The notes beneath the pieces are model-generated. The model was not told where the DNA came from. It made no database searches and worked only from the letters and a program-made list of their open reading frames with translations. Below, in pieces: positions 23,010 to 36,600 of a stretch of 62,422 nt of DNA (position 1 is its first letter; each line of letters opens with the position of its first letter). A program made the position numbers and the translations under genes. The DNA is from Welwitschia mirabilis (lineage: Eukaryota; Gnetophyta; Gnetopsida; Welwitschiales). The stretch lies in NCBI GenBank assembly GCA_051453625.1, contig JBOZIK010000001.1, forward strand, positions 1,979,113 to 2,041,534, written 5' to 3'.

Positions 23010-25250
23010 GGATAATACCAAACCCATTAGGCAATGTCAAAAAAGACTAAACTCGACTCTAAGATAACTAATTAAAGAGGAAACCATTGAACTTCTTGTT
23101 GTAGATATCATATATCCCATTGTAGATAGTGAACTGATTAATGATTTGAGAATAGTACCTAAGAAGATAAGGGAAATTGAGAGCATTGATTTTAGAAACT
23201 TGATGAACATATAAAACAATGTCATTGCCTTTTTACATTTTCTTTATCGAATATTGGATCATTTGCAGGACCATGCATTATTGCTTCCTTTATGATTATA
23301 GTGGATACAATTAGATCTCTATAGTTGATGAGGACCAATCAAGAACTACCTTTACCTTGCCTTTTAGCTCCTATGCCTTTACATGAATGCGTTCTGGATC
23401 TTGCAACATTAAAGGTACCCTTTAGAGAGCAACATTGGGCACATTTTCAAACATGTTTGAAGTATGCATAAAGGTCTTCATGAATGACTTCTCCTTGGAC
23501 AAAGACTCTTTTAATTAAATGTTAAAAAGTTTGGAATAAGAGTTGAATACATGTACTACAAGAGGATTGAAACTTAGTTAAGAATTAGTTTACAACGGAA
23601 TTATTCTAGGTCGTATTGTGTATAAGAAAGAAATTGGAGTAGATCCCTCTAAAGTGCAAGTCATTAGGAAATGTTGCCTCTTATCAATTGAAAATAGGTA
23701 TGATCTTTCATGGATCATGTTGAATTTTATGAAAGGTTGATTGATGATTTTCTAAAAATCTATAAACTCTACATTATTTATTATCAAAGGACATAAAATT
23801 TAAGTGGATGAGCTATTTTTAAGAAGCATTTCAAATTTTAAAGGAAAAGATAACAAGTGCATCCATTCTGATTAGGTTTAGTTAGTAAAAAAAAATTTAA
23901 GTCCATTTATGATTTTAGAATCATGTAGGTGCTATATTTTTGGGATAGAAAATGCTAACAATTTTCATGTAAGCACAGCTTAATTACATTCTAATAGAAA
24001 AGGAATTAGTAGCAATTATGTATTTCTTAATAAATTTCACCATTGTTTATTGGTATCTCGCACTAATGTTCATGTTGATTACTTATCCGTTTATCATATC
24101 ATGACTTAAGCCACCACGAGGGCCTATTTAACTAGATGGATTCTACTTATTCAAGAATTTAACATTATAATAACTGATAAGAGAAGTACAAAAAATTTTA
24201 TTACAAATCATTTATCAAGAATATCTTTTTCATAATATTTTATAAGATATTCCACCATTAAGGATGAATGTCCATATGAATATTTGTTCCTTGTTAAACA
24301 TTTTCAAGATCAATATTCTAAACATCCTAATCCTTAATATGTAGATATTATCAATTAGTTGATAACCTTAGAGAATTCTTTACTTAAAAAACTTTATAGA
24401 ATAAGGTAGTCCTTCATTGGATTGGTGAGTATAAGTGCATTTTTACTATTTTATGTTGGAAGTATAAGGATCAAAGTATGAGGAGATATGTACTAGAATG
24501 AAAACAACAAAACGTCATCAAGTCTGTCATGAAGACATACATGGAGCACAAATGTTTTGGTTACTTTTGATTATCTAATTGAATGAGTGAAGGCTATAAC
24601 TTAATGATTTGTCATCTTATCAAAACCTTTATTTTATCTTGTTTTTGCTTCTCCAAATCCTTATTAATGACTAAGAAACACATTTTATTAATAAGATTCT
24701 TAGGAAACTTATTTTATAGATAGGTATAGACAATCAAGTTACTGATCCTTATCCACAAAACAATAGTTAGCTATAAAATGCTAATCAAGAAATTAGAAAA
24801 AAAATACTTCAAAAGACCATTATTCATCCTTAGTCTTTGAAATTTGATGATGTTGTGTGAGCTTATAGGACTATGTGGTGCTACTCTTAGTTTTTGTTCA
24901 TATGAGTTAGTTTATAACAAATTATGTATCCTTCCGATAGATATTTTCTTTAATTCTTTTAAGACTTATCATACTTTAAATTTCTCAAATCGAGTCTAAT
25001 CTTTATAAATGTCTTCTCCAAATTTAATATTTTGATAAAAGGAGATTACAAGCCATGAAATGACAATTCATAACTAAGGCACAAGCAAAATCCTATTATG
25101 ATAAGCGTATTGAACTTAAGCAGTTTGAGCCTGGTCTTCTAGTGTTATTATTCACATAAAAGCCAATGTTATTCATAGTGAACTAATTTCTAGGTAATAA
25201 GGATGACACTTTATTATTGAAAATTTATTCAAATGGGTCTGAAACACGTA
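23010..25250 (+). pseudogene. Gypsy (Athila-like) pol: RT, RNase H and integrase, decayed
   Basis: Plus strand. QCQKRLNSTLR, LIKEETIELL, DIIYPIVDSE and RIVPKK at about 23,030-23,170 match the start of Gypsy RT. DYSGYN-ISIVDEDQSRTTF (about 23,297-23,352) is the next RT block, followed by VFMNDFSLD (where Y-V-D-D-F is usual, so one catalytic Asp is Asn), GIILGRIV and GVDPSKVQVIRKC (to about 23,670). At 25,050-25,150 LQAMK, KAQAKSYYDKRIELKQFEPG and LLVLLF match the C-terminal integrase tail. Between them only scattered fragments are readable. Many stops: no functional enzyme. Confidence 0.8.
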
Positions 25251-25549
25251 TTTGTTGAAAGATACATTGTATGGGTTGGGGGCATATGTAGTTTCAAGTG
25301 TACACCTCCCTCTCATTTGTTGCCTACCAAATATGTAGGTTATGCCTATCTATCTTTTTCCTACACCTCCACAAGTTCTACATTCAGTGCAGAACATAAT
25401 GTGAATTCAAGACTCAACTACTTCACCTAACAACACAACATAACTTATAAGGAAAACCTTCATGTTAATAGTCAACTACTAGAATCCCATTTTAGAGGTG
25501 ATTCAATAAGAAAAGAAGCCCTTTACTATTAGCTAAATTTCCTATGTAG

Positions 25550-25569
25550 GAGTAGTGGGAGTGGGGGGA
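25550..25569 (+). other. Possible polypurine tract of the Gypsy element
   Basis: The tract ggagtagtgggagtgggggg lies about 300 bases after the integrase tail, where a 3' LTR should begin. No LTR with defined ends could be recognised downstream. Confidence 0.4.
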
Positions 25570-28500
25570 TAATTTTTCAAATATCATTAGAAATTATCAG
25601 CTTTCATCTTTACTATTTATCTATAATTGATATTTTATCAAGAACAGTCTTCTCCTATGCGATACACTTAATAATCAAGATCAATAATAATCCTATGTGG
25701 TATCCACACCTTGAAGACTACTAATCANNNNNNNNNNTAAACTTTGGAAATAAAAAGAAAAGTTTCATTTCACAAAGCAACAACTTGAAAGGTAACTTTT
25801 TAAAGATATGCTAAGGCTATTTACTGCCTTTGTAACAGTAAAATGTGTGTTTAAAATAGCACTTATCTCTTGGAAATGACATTCTAATGTGAATAATTTA
25901 TTTAGAAGAGTTTTCATATATTTTTTATTACTTCTACTCTCACTTCTGTTCACAAATTCAATTATAAGAAGTCTTAGATATTGAAATTTTTGTTTTAATT
26001 TATAATAAAATCCTCTTCGACCTTACTAAAATATTGAGAAAATACTTTAACCCCTTCATTTGAATAGTTCATGATCTAGATTATGTACTAGAAGGATACT
26101 CTGAACAAGAAGGGAAACTACATTAAGCCCTTAAGAAGGAGGAAATTTACCATGTAGCTATTAGAAAAGATCAATTTTTGAAAAGTAAAAAAGTATTAAA
26201 AAAACCTTTAAAGATATTTTAAAACAAATTGATGCTCACTAGTGAGATGAAATAAATATTATTTCTTAGAATTGGATATTTGCAATTCAAATGAAGTTTT
26301 ATAACTAAATAATTAAAGAGTTTTCCTAAATGTGGAAAGAAGTTTAAAAAATGATAAAGTCTTTCTAATCTTTATTGTCTCAAGGGTATAGCTTAAAATT
26401 AGAGTACATACTTTAACTTAGAAAATGGGTTTCTAGTGAAAATTCTATTTCACTTATAAGGATTTCCATGGAAAAAATGTAAACAATGAAGACTTTGTTT
26501 CTTGAATATGACATAGTGCTTAACTATGAAAGAGTGAAGATAAATATTCTTTTAAAAGAAAAACAAGTTGTGGCCAAAGAAATACTTATTCCTTCTTCCC
26601 ATGATAGTCATATAATGATTCTTGCTGCTATGATATTAGTATCTATAAAAATAAAAATCAAATTACAATTTGCTAGATTTCATACAAATAAGGATTGCGG
26701 AATTTACCAAGGAAGGAACACCTTCTTATCAACCCTGTCCTTGTTTGATTAATAAATTGATTTGTATGTTTGTGTCATTACCTAAAGATGTTGGTTTTAT
26801 TAAATCTTTAGTTGTCACTATTAAGAATATATTTAGCATGGGCATAGAAAAGGGCAAAAAGTTTAGTCCTAAAATGCCCCTTGCCTCTACTTCTACTTGT
26901 GTTCCAATTGCTACTTGATATGATTTCCATTTCTATACATGATTTTCAAATTTTCATAACCAAGGAAAATAGCATTAACTAGGATGTGCATAATGTGAGA
27001 TAACTTTTCAAAAAAAAAATGAACAGTTAAGAGAGTAAAATCATAGAAAGGGTTTGGCACAATTGGATCTTACTTTGCATAAGCAACAACAGAACTAGCC
27101 ATGAATATTGGAAAAATTGGATAATCTAACTTTTGAAGTAGATGACCCTAATAAAGATAAGGAAGAAAATCCTTATTTAGAAATGAAAATGAAGAATTTT
27201 TGTTCTTTATTTGCTTCCTTTGAGGATGTTCCTCCCTTTGATGTTTCCCCTTCTTTCATTCCCTCTACTTCTACTACAAAATGTTGTAATCATGTAATGG
27301 TGGACTATAAAGAATATTTTGTAATTATGTTTTGTAAGTATGTACTTAACCTTGAGGACACTCTTAATAGAAAATGTTTATAACTATGTCTTCTCTTTCT
27401 AGCATAAAAAATTTCTATCTAAAACTCATAGGTCTCATTTGACACTTGAATAACCTATCTTATTGGGATTTGATAAGGCTTGGTAAGTGGCTATGATAAA
27501 CACAAAATAAGGCCTTCAAAGGCACTAATTGTAAAAATTTTAGTGTGTTTATATGATTATGAATTCATGGGAAAGCATGCAAGAAGAAAACATAAGTGGA
27601 ACAAAACAAGATAAAAAGAAAGTAATTCTATTAAAGTAAAAACTCTTTGTTCTTATTATCATTCAATGACTATCTAGCAAGGCCTTCATCTACTAAGAAT
27701 CAAAGTTGTTACTACTTCTTATCACCATGCAAATACATAGTGAAATCTTCTTTTATGATTGCCACTAGTTTGCAAAACCTAATAATAAAGTAGCAAATAC
27801 AGTTTCTCTTGGAAATTTTATCACATTGAGTTTCCTGATAACATCACTTGATAAAGCCTTTTTAACTATAAATTCCCAAACTCCTTGCCACTTGTTGTTA
27901 TCCTCCTATACAAGTAACAACATGACAACTGCAAAATCAATTGATGCATATTGTTATGAAAAGTTTTCTGCCAACTTAGTCAAATATTCTAAGGTAATTA
28001 AGGGGATTATCATTCCAAAGCATCTTCTAATCAGTTAGATGATGTAACAAAAGTACCATGAGTTACAGAGGCCATTAGAAAAGTCTTGAAACTAGGTCCC
28101 TTTCCTCATTTAGTTAGTTAGGATGAGATCATTCAAGCCATTAGTGTAATTCATGTGCTTATTTAAAACATAGAATTAATAAAAATTTTATTTTTTATTA
28201 AATTATGAATTGTATTGCATCATAAATTAATGAATTTTGATTCTCAGGTATGTAATTCAAAGTTTGGAACTAATTAGCTGATAACTAATCAGATTAGCTA
28301 GAATGACTTGAATTGTTAAATTTAAATGTATTGTTGGTTTATAATTCACTTATTTTATTTTTCTATAATATCTATTTGCATTAATATTCTTTCAGTTTTC
28401 CTTTTCCTCTCTAATCCCATGTCTTCCTCACTTATGATGTTTAGGATTGCTAGATGATGTGAATTGAATTCCTTAAGAGAAGACACAAATAGTTTCTTCA

Positions 28501-30450
28501 TTCTTCCACTTTAGTCTTTCACTTAATTTATTATGTTTTACACCTTTGATGATCTTAAGTTATTTTTAATTATTTAGAAATGTTTAATTATTGTTTTAAT
28601 AGCCACATGAAAAGGTTTTGTTTTAAAGCATGAAATTTAGCCATGATTTCAGAAAATATATAAAAATGCCCTTCTAATATATTACTTTTTGACTAAATTA
28701 GAGTGTTTTTCTAAGTGAATATTTTATAATATTAATTTTTGTAAAAATTTAGAATATCTCATCACCTTTCCTCAGTTGCCTTCAACATCTTGATATTTTG
28801 TTAAGTATTGCATTTTTTGACTTTAAAATTATTCAAATGTGGTGTGGTAGACGAAAACATTATCTTGAAGTGTTTATAAAAGCCAAAATATTTTCTTCCT
28901 ATTTTCTCTCTCTTACTTTTCTTCTCTGCTTTTAGTTACATGCCCATTGCATTTCTCTAAAGAAACTAGTTTAAATGAAAGTTTTAGACATTGTTCTATG
29001 CTTTGTAAACCTATCTTATGAATTAATGAATATGATTAAATTATTATTTTGATAATTCTATATGGAAATGCTTATGCCTTTCTCATAAACTATAAGTTAA
29101 TTTTATAAAACTATAATTCTTGGATAGTTTGTTCAAGCATATATGATTGTTGTAAAGGATTTGAATGCATCTTACCTATTATTTACAATCGAATAGTCAT
29201 ATTAAATCTTTAATTTTCATAAATTACTCAAATAGTACTTAATAATCATATCTTTTCATATGAAAAAGTGTAAATTTAACTACTTTGGCTTAATAATTTC
29301 ATTTATATGTCATTGCATGAATCATTAGATCTAAGAATTTCAATGAACATAGGATTATTTATTAATTTCTAGTCACCATGCATATCACATAGTAACAATT
29401 GAAATTGTGTTATCGTACTAAAATGACAATGCAAGTAGGATGGCTCTGGTTTACAGCATATGCTTATGTACTCACTATCGTTTACAATTATACTCATTAT
29501 GGTTGGTAGGATCTCATGATTTGTTAAAAATGTATTACAAATAGATAATGAGCACCTTGATTGTTCAACATGATTTGGCTTGCTAAGGGATTCAATCATT
29601 TCCCTTTTTTTAATTTTTGGCTCTTTTATTACAATTGTGGAATCTTCATGGATCTCCACAGAGATGATTAGCAACAATTTAATTGTTTGTATTTCTAGTT
29701 GACTTGTCCGATATCATGTTAAACAAAATCTCAGCAATCATCACAAGAATTTCTATGTAGCAATTTAAAATCCTACATTGACATTAATACCACTAATAGT
29801 TAGACATTTATGATTGTTATAGCAAACTTAAAAAATATTTAAAATAATTAAGTCAATGTAAATTATCATTGTTATAGTAATTTACAATAATTTAACAAAT
29901 ATTTTAAAAAATACATACCTAAACCTATTTTTTAACTATTTTTAAAAATAGTTTTTTACCTTAAAATTATATTTTCAATAAAAAATAACTTATGAAATGA
30001 TAAACTTAATTATTTTTAAAACAGTAAATGTAATAAATTTTAAAACAATAAACCTAATAAATTCTTAAAATGGCAAACATAATAACTTCTAAAGAATTGG
30101 TATTTACTCCGAAGAATAGTGTGAGACTCAATGGTGATGAAGTTTCTTAAATGTTGATTTCACCATGGCAGAGCAGTTTGCGAGTCCTTTATCATTATCA
30201 AGTACATTGACGAAACATGGCCTTCCAACACCTACACACAAATCCCTTGCAACCCATATGATCATGCAGTTATCACTTTTGGGCCTCCTTCATCAATGAT
30301 AAGGTACGTTGAACATGTTAAGTTATTTTTACCAAGTTGATATCAAACTAGCATATCTAATGTAGTAAAATATATTGTAATTTTTGCAGAAAATAATAGT
30401 TCTTGCAGGTCAGAAGTAACCCAACATTTTGCACTATCTCCACTTAAACC
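25570..30450. other. AT-rich region without recognised genes
   Basis: About 4.9 kb with a 10-N gap at 25,728-25,737. Short plus-strand ORFs of unknown nature lie close together at 26,486-26,752, 26,670-26,918 and 27,108-27,383. The last is acidic at first (DDPNKDKEENPY) and then Ser/Pro/Thr-rich (PPFDVSPSFIPSTSTT); they could be pieces of one decayed retroelement ORF. A minus-strand ORF at 29,369-29,677 (102 codons) has no family I recognise. 28.1-29.3 kb and 29.7-30.1 kb are very AT-rich with nothing visible. Confidence 0.4.
27108..27383 (+). other. Unrecognised 91-codon ORF
   Basis: Starts MEKLDNLTFEVDDPNKDKEE, acidic and hydrophilic, then a Pro/Ser/Thr-rich linker, then a more hydrophobic end with two Cys. 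No signal peptide or membrane segment is evident. It follows two other ORFs of the same strand within 600 bases, which suggests remnants of a longer reading frame. No function proposed; chance ORF not excluded. Confidence 0.2.
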
Positions 30451-30457
30451 CAACAAG

Positions 30458-31475
30458 TGATAAACAAATACGGGATTGATTAGGTCCCAAAGGGATCAAC
30501 TGGACCTGTGCCAAAATTTTTCAAATCAATTTATCAAGGGGTTGTCCAGATTTCAGAGGGGTCGACCAAATTTTAGAGGGGTCGACCAGACCTATGCTAA
30601 AAATGTTTTTTATCAAGCTCATAAGGAGTACCAAAAGGGGGTCGAATGAACCTAGACCATATGCAGTCAATTAAATTCTGGATGGGCTCAAGCGAACTAA
30701 GTGACATAAAGAACTCAAATCAACTGAAAGAAAATGGGGTCAACCGAATTCAGTGACAGCAGTCAATGAGGGTAAATAAATGCTTTAAGAAGCCGACTAG
30801 TCATGGTAGAAATGAAACTTTTTAGCTTATCTTCTAGTCGTTGTCTCCTTATTTTTAACCATTGGAGTATCAAATTCATTTATAAACCCTAAAATCCATC
30901 TTCTATATAAGTCATATAAGTCAAAATCTTACAGGGGCTTTTGTTTTTACATATAGAGACTAAAACGAAAAGGCATTATTTTGTACTACTGAGATCTTGG
31001 TCAAACAGACTGCATTGTATGTACTAGGACTTGTGAACTTGCTTTTAGAGAGTGTATTTCTGACTTTGTTATACTTCAGATCTAGTGAAGTCAGTGCATT
31101 TCAACATGTTGTTGTTACCAAAAGCTTTTCTCTGTGAAGGTTGAGACTTAGCCTCAAAAATTCATTTGTAAAGGTTACAGGTTGACCTGAGAAACCTAGA
31201 AAGAAAGAAACAAGGATTCAAATCAGCTTAGGGTTGAAGCTGATTGCCGAGAGTGGAGTAGGAGTTTTTTTTGAACCAATATAAATTGTGTGTCTGGTGA
31301 TCTTCTTTGGTATTTTCCATTTTCCAGTTATTTTCATGTTCCTTCATTTGAACTTATTTAATAATAGCTTAGTCCATTAATTTGAATGCTGAATATTTGT
31401 TGGTGAATTTTTAGAGGGTAATATTTAAGTTTTAAATTCTATTCACCCCCTTCCTCTAGGGATCGAGATCCTACA
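30458..31475 (+). mobile_element. Probable solo Copia LTR
   Basis: Plus orientation. The left part (30,480-30,800) is packed with ggtcgacca/ggtcaacc words, including ggggtcgacca twice in about 25 bases. The middle carries tataagtcatataag and gacttgtgaactt, with collinear matches to the minus-strand LTRs (ctgtgaaggttgagactta, gtaaaggttacaggttgacc). The right end ttctattcaccccc...ctctaggg...gatcctaca is the classic plant Copia LTR terminus. No primer-binding site follows and no Copia coding sequence adjoins, which suggests a solo LTR. The left end is approximate. Confidence 0.7.
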
Positions 31476-32099
31476 GAACAATGCCTTTTTGGTCTCAACG
31501 TTGAACAATGCCTTCTCGCTCTCATTTTTTCCTACTTTCTGACAAATTACGTCTTTTATTTTAGCAATTATATAGAGTTAAACCAAATGGAATGAGTCAT
31601 GATGAAGAGGCAAAGAAGAAAGCTATTGTAAAATCCATTGAGAATTTTGCATTGCTAGAAGAGGCCTAAAGAAAAACAAAATTCCACATAACGACCTTCT
31701 TTAGTGGAGAAGCAGTTGGTTTCTTGGATATCATTTTTAGTTCTCTGTTTGTGCATTTCCAGGCCACTAAAGCAATGGGAACTTAAACACTAATAACTAC
31801 ATAGAAAATTCCTTTGCTAAGTGCTTGGATGTAGAGATTTTATGAAACAAAGGCTACAAGTAACCTTCTACCTGATCCTACTATGATTACTCTTTTACTT
31901 TTCTGACACATTTCAATGAAATGCAAGAAAGTAATGTGTTTGTTGAAATAGAGGCATTTAAACTTTACAGAAGAGAGTATGCAATAACAAGCAAGTCTGA
32001 GTTGAGTAGAGAAGAAGAACAATGTACCCAATGATGGATAGCTCTGGAGAATGCAAAGAAGAGAGTGTGGAGTAACAAGCAATTCAAACATTGAAGTAT

Positions 32100-35000
32100 G
32101 TAGATAATAATGATGATGACGACTGTTGTGATTGCGGATCTCCTCCAGTTTACGGGGGCGAGAGGGGTGGTTAAGGTATCCAATACAAGTCTAATGAAGA
32201 AACCACACATTAATAGAGCCAAAAAATAAAAAATAAAATGCTGTTGCACTCCCCAGGATGATAGCAAAAGAGAACAACAATTATAATTCATTAAACATTT
32301 GATTAGAAGGTATTAAGAAAGAAATCCTTTGAAACTTCTTTGGGAGCTTTGTATTATAGCTTCACTGAAGAAATGATGATTAGCTAATCTCCTCCAGTAA
32401 AATTGGTAATTCAGTCATCTTGAAAGAAAGCTTGACAATGATGCTTCCAGAAAAAGAACATGCTTTCCAGAAAAAAAAATGTGCCAACCTTCATTAAGCT
32501 GATTTCTGAGAATATCTTGTAGAAGAAGAGGAAAGGGATAAGTGAAAGTCATTCCAAACATGCCAAAGAGCCAAGATCACATTTTCTTGGCCACTTGACA
32601 ATCCCAAGAAACATGTTGAATAGATTTCTTGATGTTGCAAATTCAGCATTATGTGGGGGTAGCCCCATTGTGTTGAATCCATCTACTAATTAATAACCCT
32701 TGATGTAAAAGAGGACAAAAGAAAAGCTTTGATTGACTTTATATTTCCACAATTTCTAAAATAAGCCTTTCAATTTTCTTCTGACCAGTCTATATTCCAT
32801 TTCTTATTCATATGGGTTTGGGGGTTATACCCTTATCCATCCAAGCCTAAGCCTTTAAAAGAGTGAAATGACACATTTTTTCACCATTTAGCCAGCTCCA
32901 TTCATTCATCCATAAGTCACTACCACTGAGCCAATTGTTATTGTTTAAGATGGATTCCACATGTTGGAGAAAGGGGAGATCTCTCATTTGAAACTATCAA
33001 TTGGACTTATAAGTTTGCCAACTAAAGGAAGGAGATTCTTGATTATTGACTACAAGTTGTTGTGTGTGTAAAAGGCCTTTTTGCACAAGCTCTCTAGCTC
33101 TGATCTTAAAATTCTGACCTAATGGTAAAGAATTAAGCTTAAAAGCTAGGGACCATCAAAGAGAGTGAAGATTCAAATTTACTTGTGAGAGTCCTTGAGG
33201 CTTTCAAGTAAGATAGATTTTACTTTATTCCAACATCTCCAGATTTGCTTAAGGAGAAAATATCTTTTTATCTTAATGTTTTCCTTAGTTACTATCTAAT
33301 TACTCCAGTCAGATTTATTCTAGTAGGGTGCAAAAGAAACTTTGCCTTCAGAAAAGTAGTGTCTGAAAAGTATTTTTCAGGCTTCATTTCCTTGAAAGGA
33401 CTAAATAATCCATTTACAAGCTAGAAGATTCCCTTGCTTAGCAATGGATGGGATGTCGAAACCTCCATTAGTTTTATCTAAAAGACAAAAATTCCAAGCC
33501 ACATGATGGAAAGCTTTCTAATTTTCCTTATCTCCCCAAAGGTAGCAATGAAAAAGCTTATTAATAAAATTTGTAACTTTCTTGGAAGAAGCCAAAAAAG
33601 AAGCATAATAAACTAGAATGACACTTAGAATGTGCTTTATAATCACCAATTTCCTTGCTAAAGAAAGAGGTTTAAAAGTCCATTTAAAAATTTTGTTCTT
33701 TATCTTATTAACCACATTTTGTCAAAGAGAGTTTAGGGTGTCTTGAAGAGCTAGTGGAATCCCTAGAAGGGAAGAATTATCTGTACGAGTAAGCCATCTA
33801 AAAGGAAAATTATTACACCACATAGGTTGAGGCAAAAAACTACTTTTGATAGCTTGAGTGTTGTCCATATTAATTTTGGAATCAGACGCCTTGTAATAAA
33901 TAGAGACCATGTCTAAGACAACTTGCAAATTTTGTTTGCTTTCTTCTAGGAGTAAGAAAGTATCATTAGCAAATTGACTATGAAGGACTTCTGAACCATC
34001 AGGAAGCAAGAGTTCTTTAGGAATAGAGGTGTGCTTTTTAGCATTAAGCATGTCTCCTGATGAATCTGCTGCAATAATAAAAGATAAGGTACCAAAGGAA
34101 ATCCTTGTCTGATAGATCTACCCAACTTAATACAAGGAGAGAATTGACCATTGATACAAATAAAAGAGCCTAAATTTGAAAGAAGCATTTTAATATGATC
34201 TTCAAAAACACTCCCAAGATGACCATGCTTGATAAGGGACAAGAGATAGGTCCAATTTAGTCTGTCATAAGCTTTTGAAAAATCTAGTTTTAGCAAGAGA
34301 GATTTTTTAGAAGAGGTAGAAGCCCAAATCCTGCTTTTCATAGCTATAATAACATTGTCTAAAGTCTATCTAGTTTTCACAAAACTAGTTTACTCTTTTT
34401 TGATAAGATCAGGGGGAAATTTCTTTTGCCTATTAGCTATATCTTTTGAATAATTTTGTAAAGAACATTTAGTAGAGTAATAGGTCTTCAATTATTTATT
34501 AGAAATGCATCACTAGATTTAGAAATAAGTTTAACAATGCATGTATTCAGATTTTTCCCCAAGGAATCATTTTTAAGAGCTTCTAAATAAACTTGATAAG
34601 CATCATCACTTATATATCTCCAAGAATGTTTAAAGAATTCCATTGGAAAGCCATCTAAACTTGGAGTTTTTCCATTCTTTAACTGATGCAAAGCAATAGT
34701 AAGCTCATTCTTTGATAAATGAGTGTCTTCTCCAAAGATAGATCTATTAAAAGGTGGAGTTTCATTGAGATAGATATTCAAACTTTCCAAACAAATTCTT
34801 CCTTTCTTAAAGATGCTAAAATAGTGAGATTAAAATGCTGATAGGATGTCGTCTTGAGTGTCATATAAATCATTAGCTGAGCAAATGGTGTCTATTTAAG
34901 GAGAGGAAGAGTTGCCTTTTAAAAAATGAAAAAAATTTGGGTAAGCCTAATCATCCGTACGAAGCCAAGAAAGGCAAGCTCGAAGGTGACATCAACAAGC

Positions 35001-36085
35001 CTCATGATGTTCAATTTGATGCAATCTGTCTTTAGCTGAGAGTAGAAGAGAAAAGTCAGAGTTTGTACCATTTCCTGCGTTAACTCTGGATTGAAAAGTT
35101 TGGATTTGGAAAATGAATTCCTTTTTGTAATTCTAGGTATTTCTAGCTGAGAGCTTCCAAAAATGTTTTACTAAGTGTTGGATTCTAGTAGAGGCATCAT
35201 TTCACTAATTATTCCACCTAGTATTGTCAACATGCCTCAGAGATAAATTCCAAAAAAAAAAAAAAAAGAATAAGATTGCTAAAGGAATCATTGCGCAAAA
35301 AGGAAGTATTAGAAAAAAAAAAGTCTTGAGGAGAAGCTGAATTAATGCAACTTTGAAGACACCATCAGATTGGAAAGTGGTGAGATAAAACCTAAGAACA
35401 GTCTGCTTTGACCAGTAATCTTTTCTTTGAATAAAATTGAACTAGATTTTTGTGAGATAAATAGGCTCGATTAAGGCGAAAAGATATATACTTATTACCT
35501 ATTCAAGCATTATTCCAAGTAAACCATCCTGGATTACTGGATTTCTTATAATTCTGGTTGCCATCCTAAAGATTAGACTTATTTTTAACTTGAATCCAAG
35601 ATGATAATTCTAGAAAATCTAATCCTCCAACTTTGCCTCCTTTTTTATCACAAGAATTTTCAACCATGTTGAAATCTCCATCCATAATCCATATAGCCTT
35701 TGGTAAAGTTTGAGTAAGCCAATTCCATAAAATAATTCATTCCTAGCTTTGACAAGGAGCATAAATACAAATGAAGCCAAAGATATGATTCAGATAATTG
35801 ATTCAAACCCAAACATAACTCCCATTGTGGTCTCTACCAGAATCTATCACATAGTTAGCCCATTTGTTATGGAGGATGAGAGCATCTCCCTCTTTACGAT
35901 TTTCATGGTTGGTAGTAATTTACCACCCATCAACAAAAATATTGCAACAAAAAATCTCAAGGAAAAAACCTTGGATTTTGACTTCCTTTAGAAAGACAAT
36001 ATTAAAGATTTTGTTCAAAATGTAGTCACGGACTATTCTTTTTCTGAGGGGGTCTGCTCCTCACATTCCAAGAGATACAATTCAT
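32100..36085 (-). mobile_element. LINE (non-LTR retrotransposon) ORF2 with 3' end, decayed
   Basis: Minus strand. ORF2 appears to start at 36,085 with MNCISWNV, the usual first strand of the APE-type endonuclease. WIMDGDFNMVEN (about 35,695-35,660) is its GDFN metal/catalytic motif. RT follows: LKNGKTPSLDGFPMEFFKHS (34,790-34,488 block), LLKLDFSKAYDRLNW (about 34,300), RQGFPLVP (usually RQGDPLSP), and SQFANDTFLLLEE (about 33,980-33,945), where the catalytic FADD has become FAND. LSLARKLVIIKHIL (33,715-33,518 block) is the post-RT region. About 32,650-32,560 a CN-...IQHVSWDCQVAKKM block matches the zinc-binding zf-RVT end. The 3' non-coding end seems to be near 32,100, with taataatgatgatgacgac-type simple sequence (plus-strand reading). 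Frameshifts separate these pieces; the element is dead. Confidence 0.85.
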
Positions 36086-36600
36086 GTTGAAAGACTTGGT
36101 GGAGCATCCTCTACCTTTAACCATTTAAAAGAGTTAATTGACTCAAAGCTGTTTGCAGTAGGTCTGCCTGTTCTTTGCGGTTGAATACCCTTGGCATGAT
36201 AAGTTCTTATCGATCCTGATTTTCCTCTAACATCTCAAAAGGATTTTTCTTTGGTAACAAAAGCATAAGTTTTTTGACCCTTTGTATGGCTAGAAGGTGC
36301 CTGAGAGGAGGGATTACTTATTTCATCTATGTTTTGGTTTGAAACTTTTAGCATAATATTCTGTAATTCCTCCACTTGCTAAAATAAGGCAACATCTGGA
36401 TTATGTTGGGATACTTTAGCTGCTTGTGAATAGGAACCATACTTCTCGGTTTTATCATGATTTCCTAAGTCAAGAATATTTTTTGTTGATTGGGTTAGAA
36501 CATACGATTCAATACCTTTGTTCTTAAGTTCATTTGACACTTCTTCTGCTAATAATTTCTCTTCTTCCAGTTTGGCTAATAGTTGGGGCATCTGGCCTAA
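36086..36600 (-). pseudogene. Remnant upstream of LINE ORF2 (possible ORF1 tail)
   Basis: Minus strand. The open stretch 36,591-36,379 (70 codons) begins MPQLLAKLEEEKLLAEEVSN, charged and probably helical, with no zinc knuckle seen. It precedes ORF2 directly, where LINE ORF1 should end. Assignment rests on position only. Confidence 0.35.

Noticed and set aside
31840-32291. Minus-strand ORFs of 83 and 108 codons with hydrophobic stretches
   Set aside because: They fall in the 3' non-coding end of the LINE and flanking sequence; hydrophobicity reflects T-rich codons.
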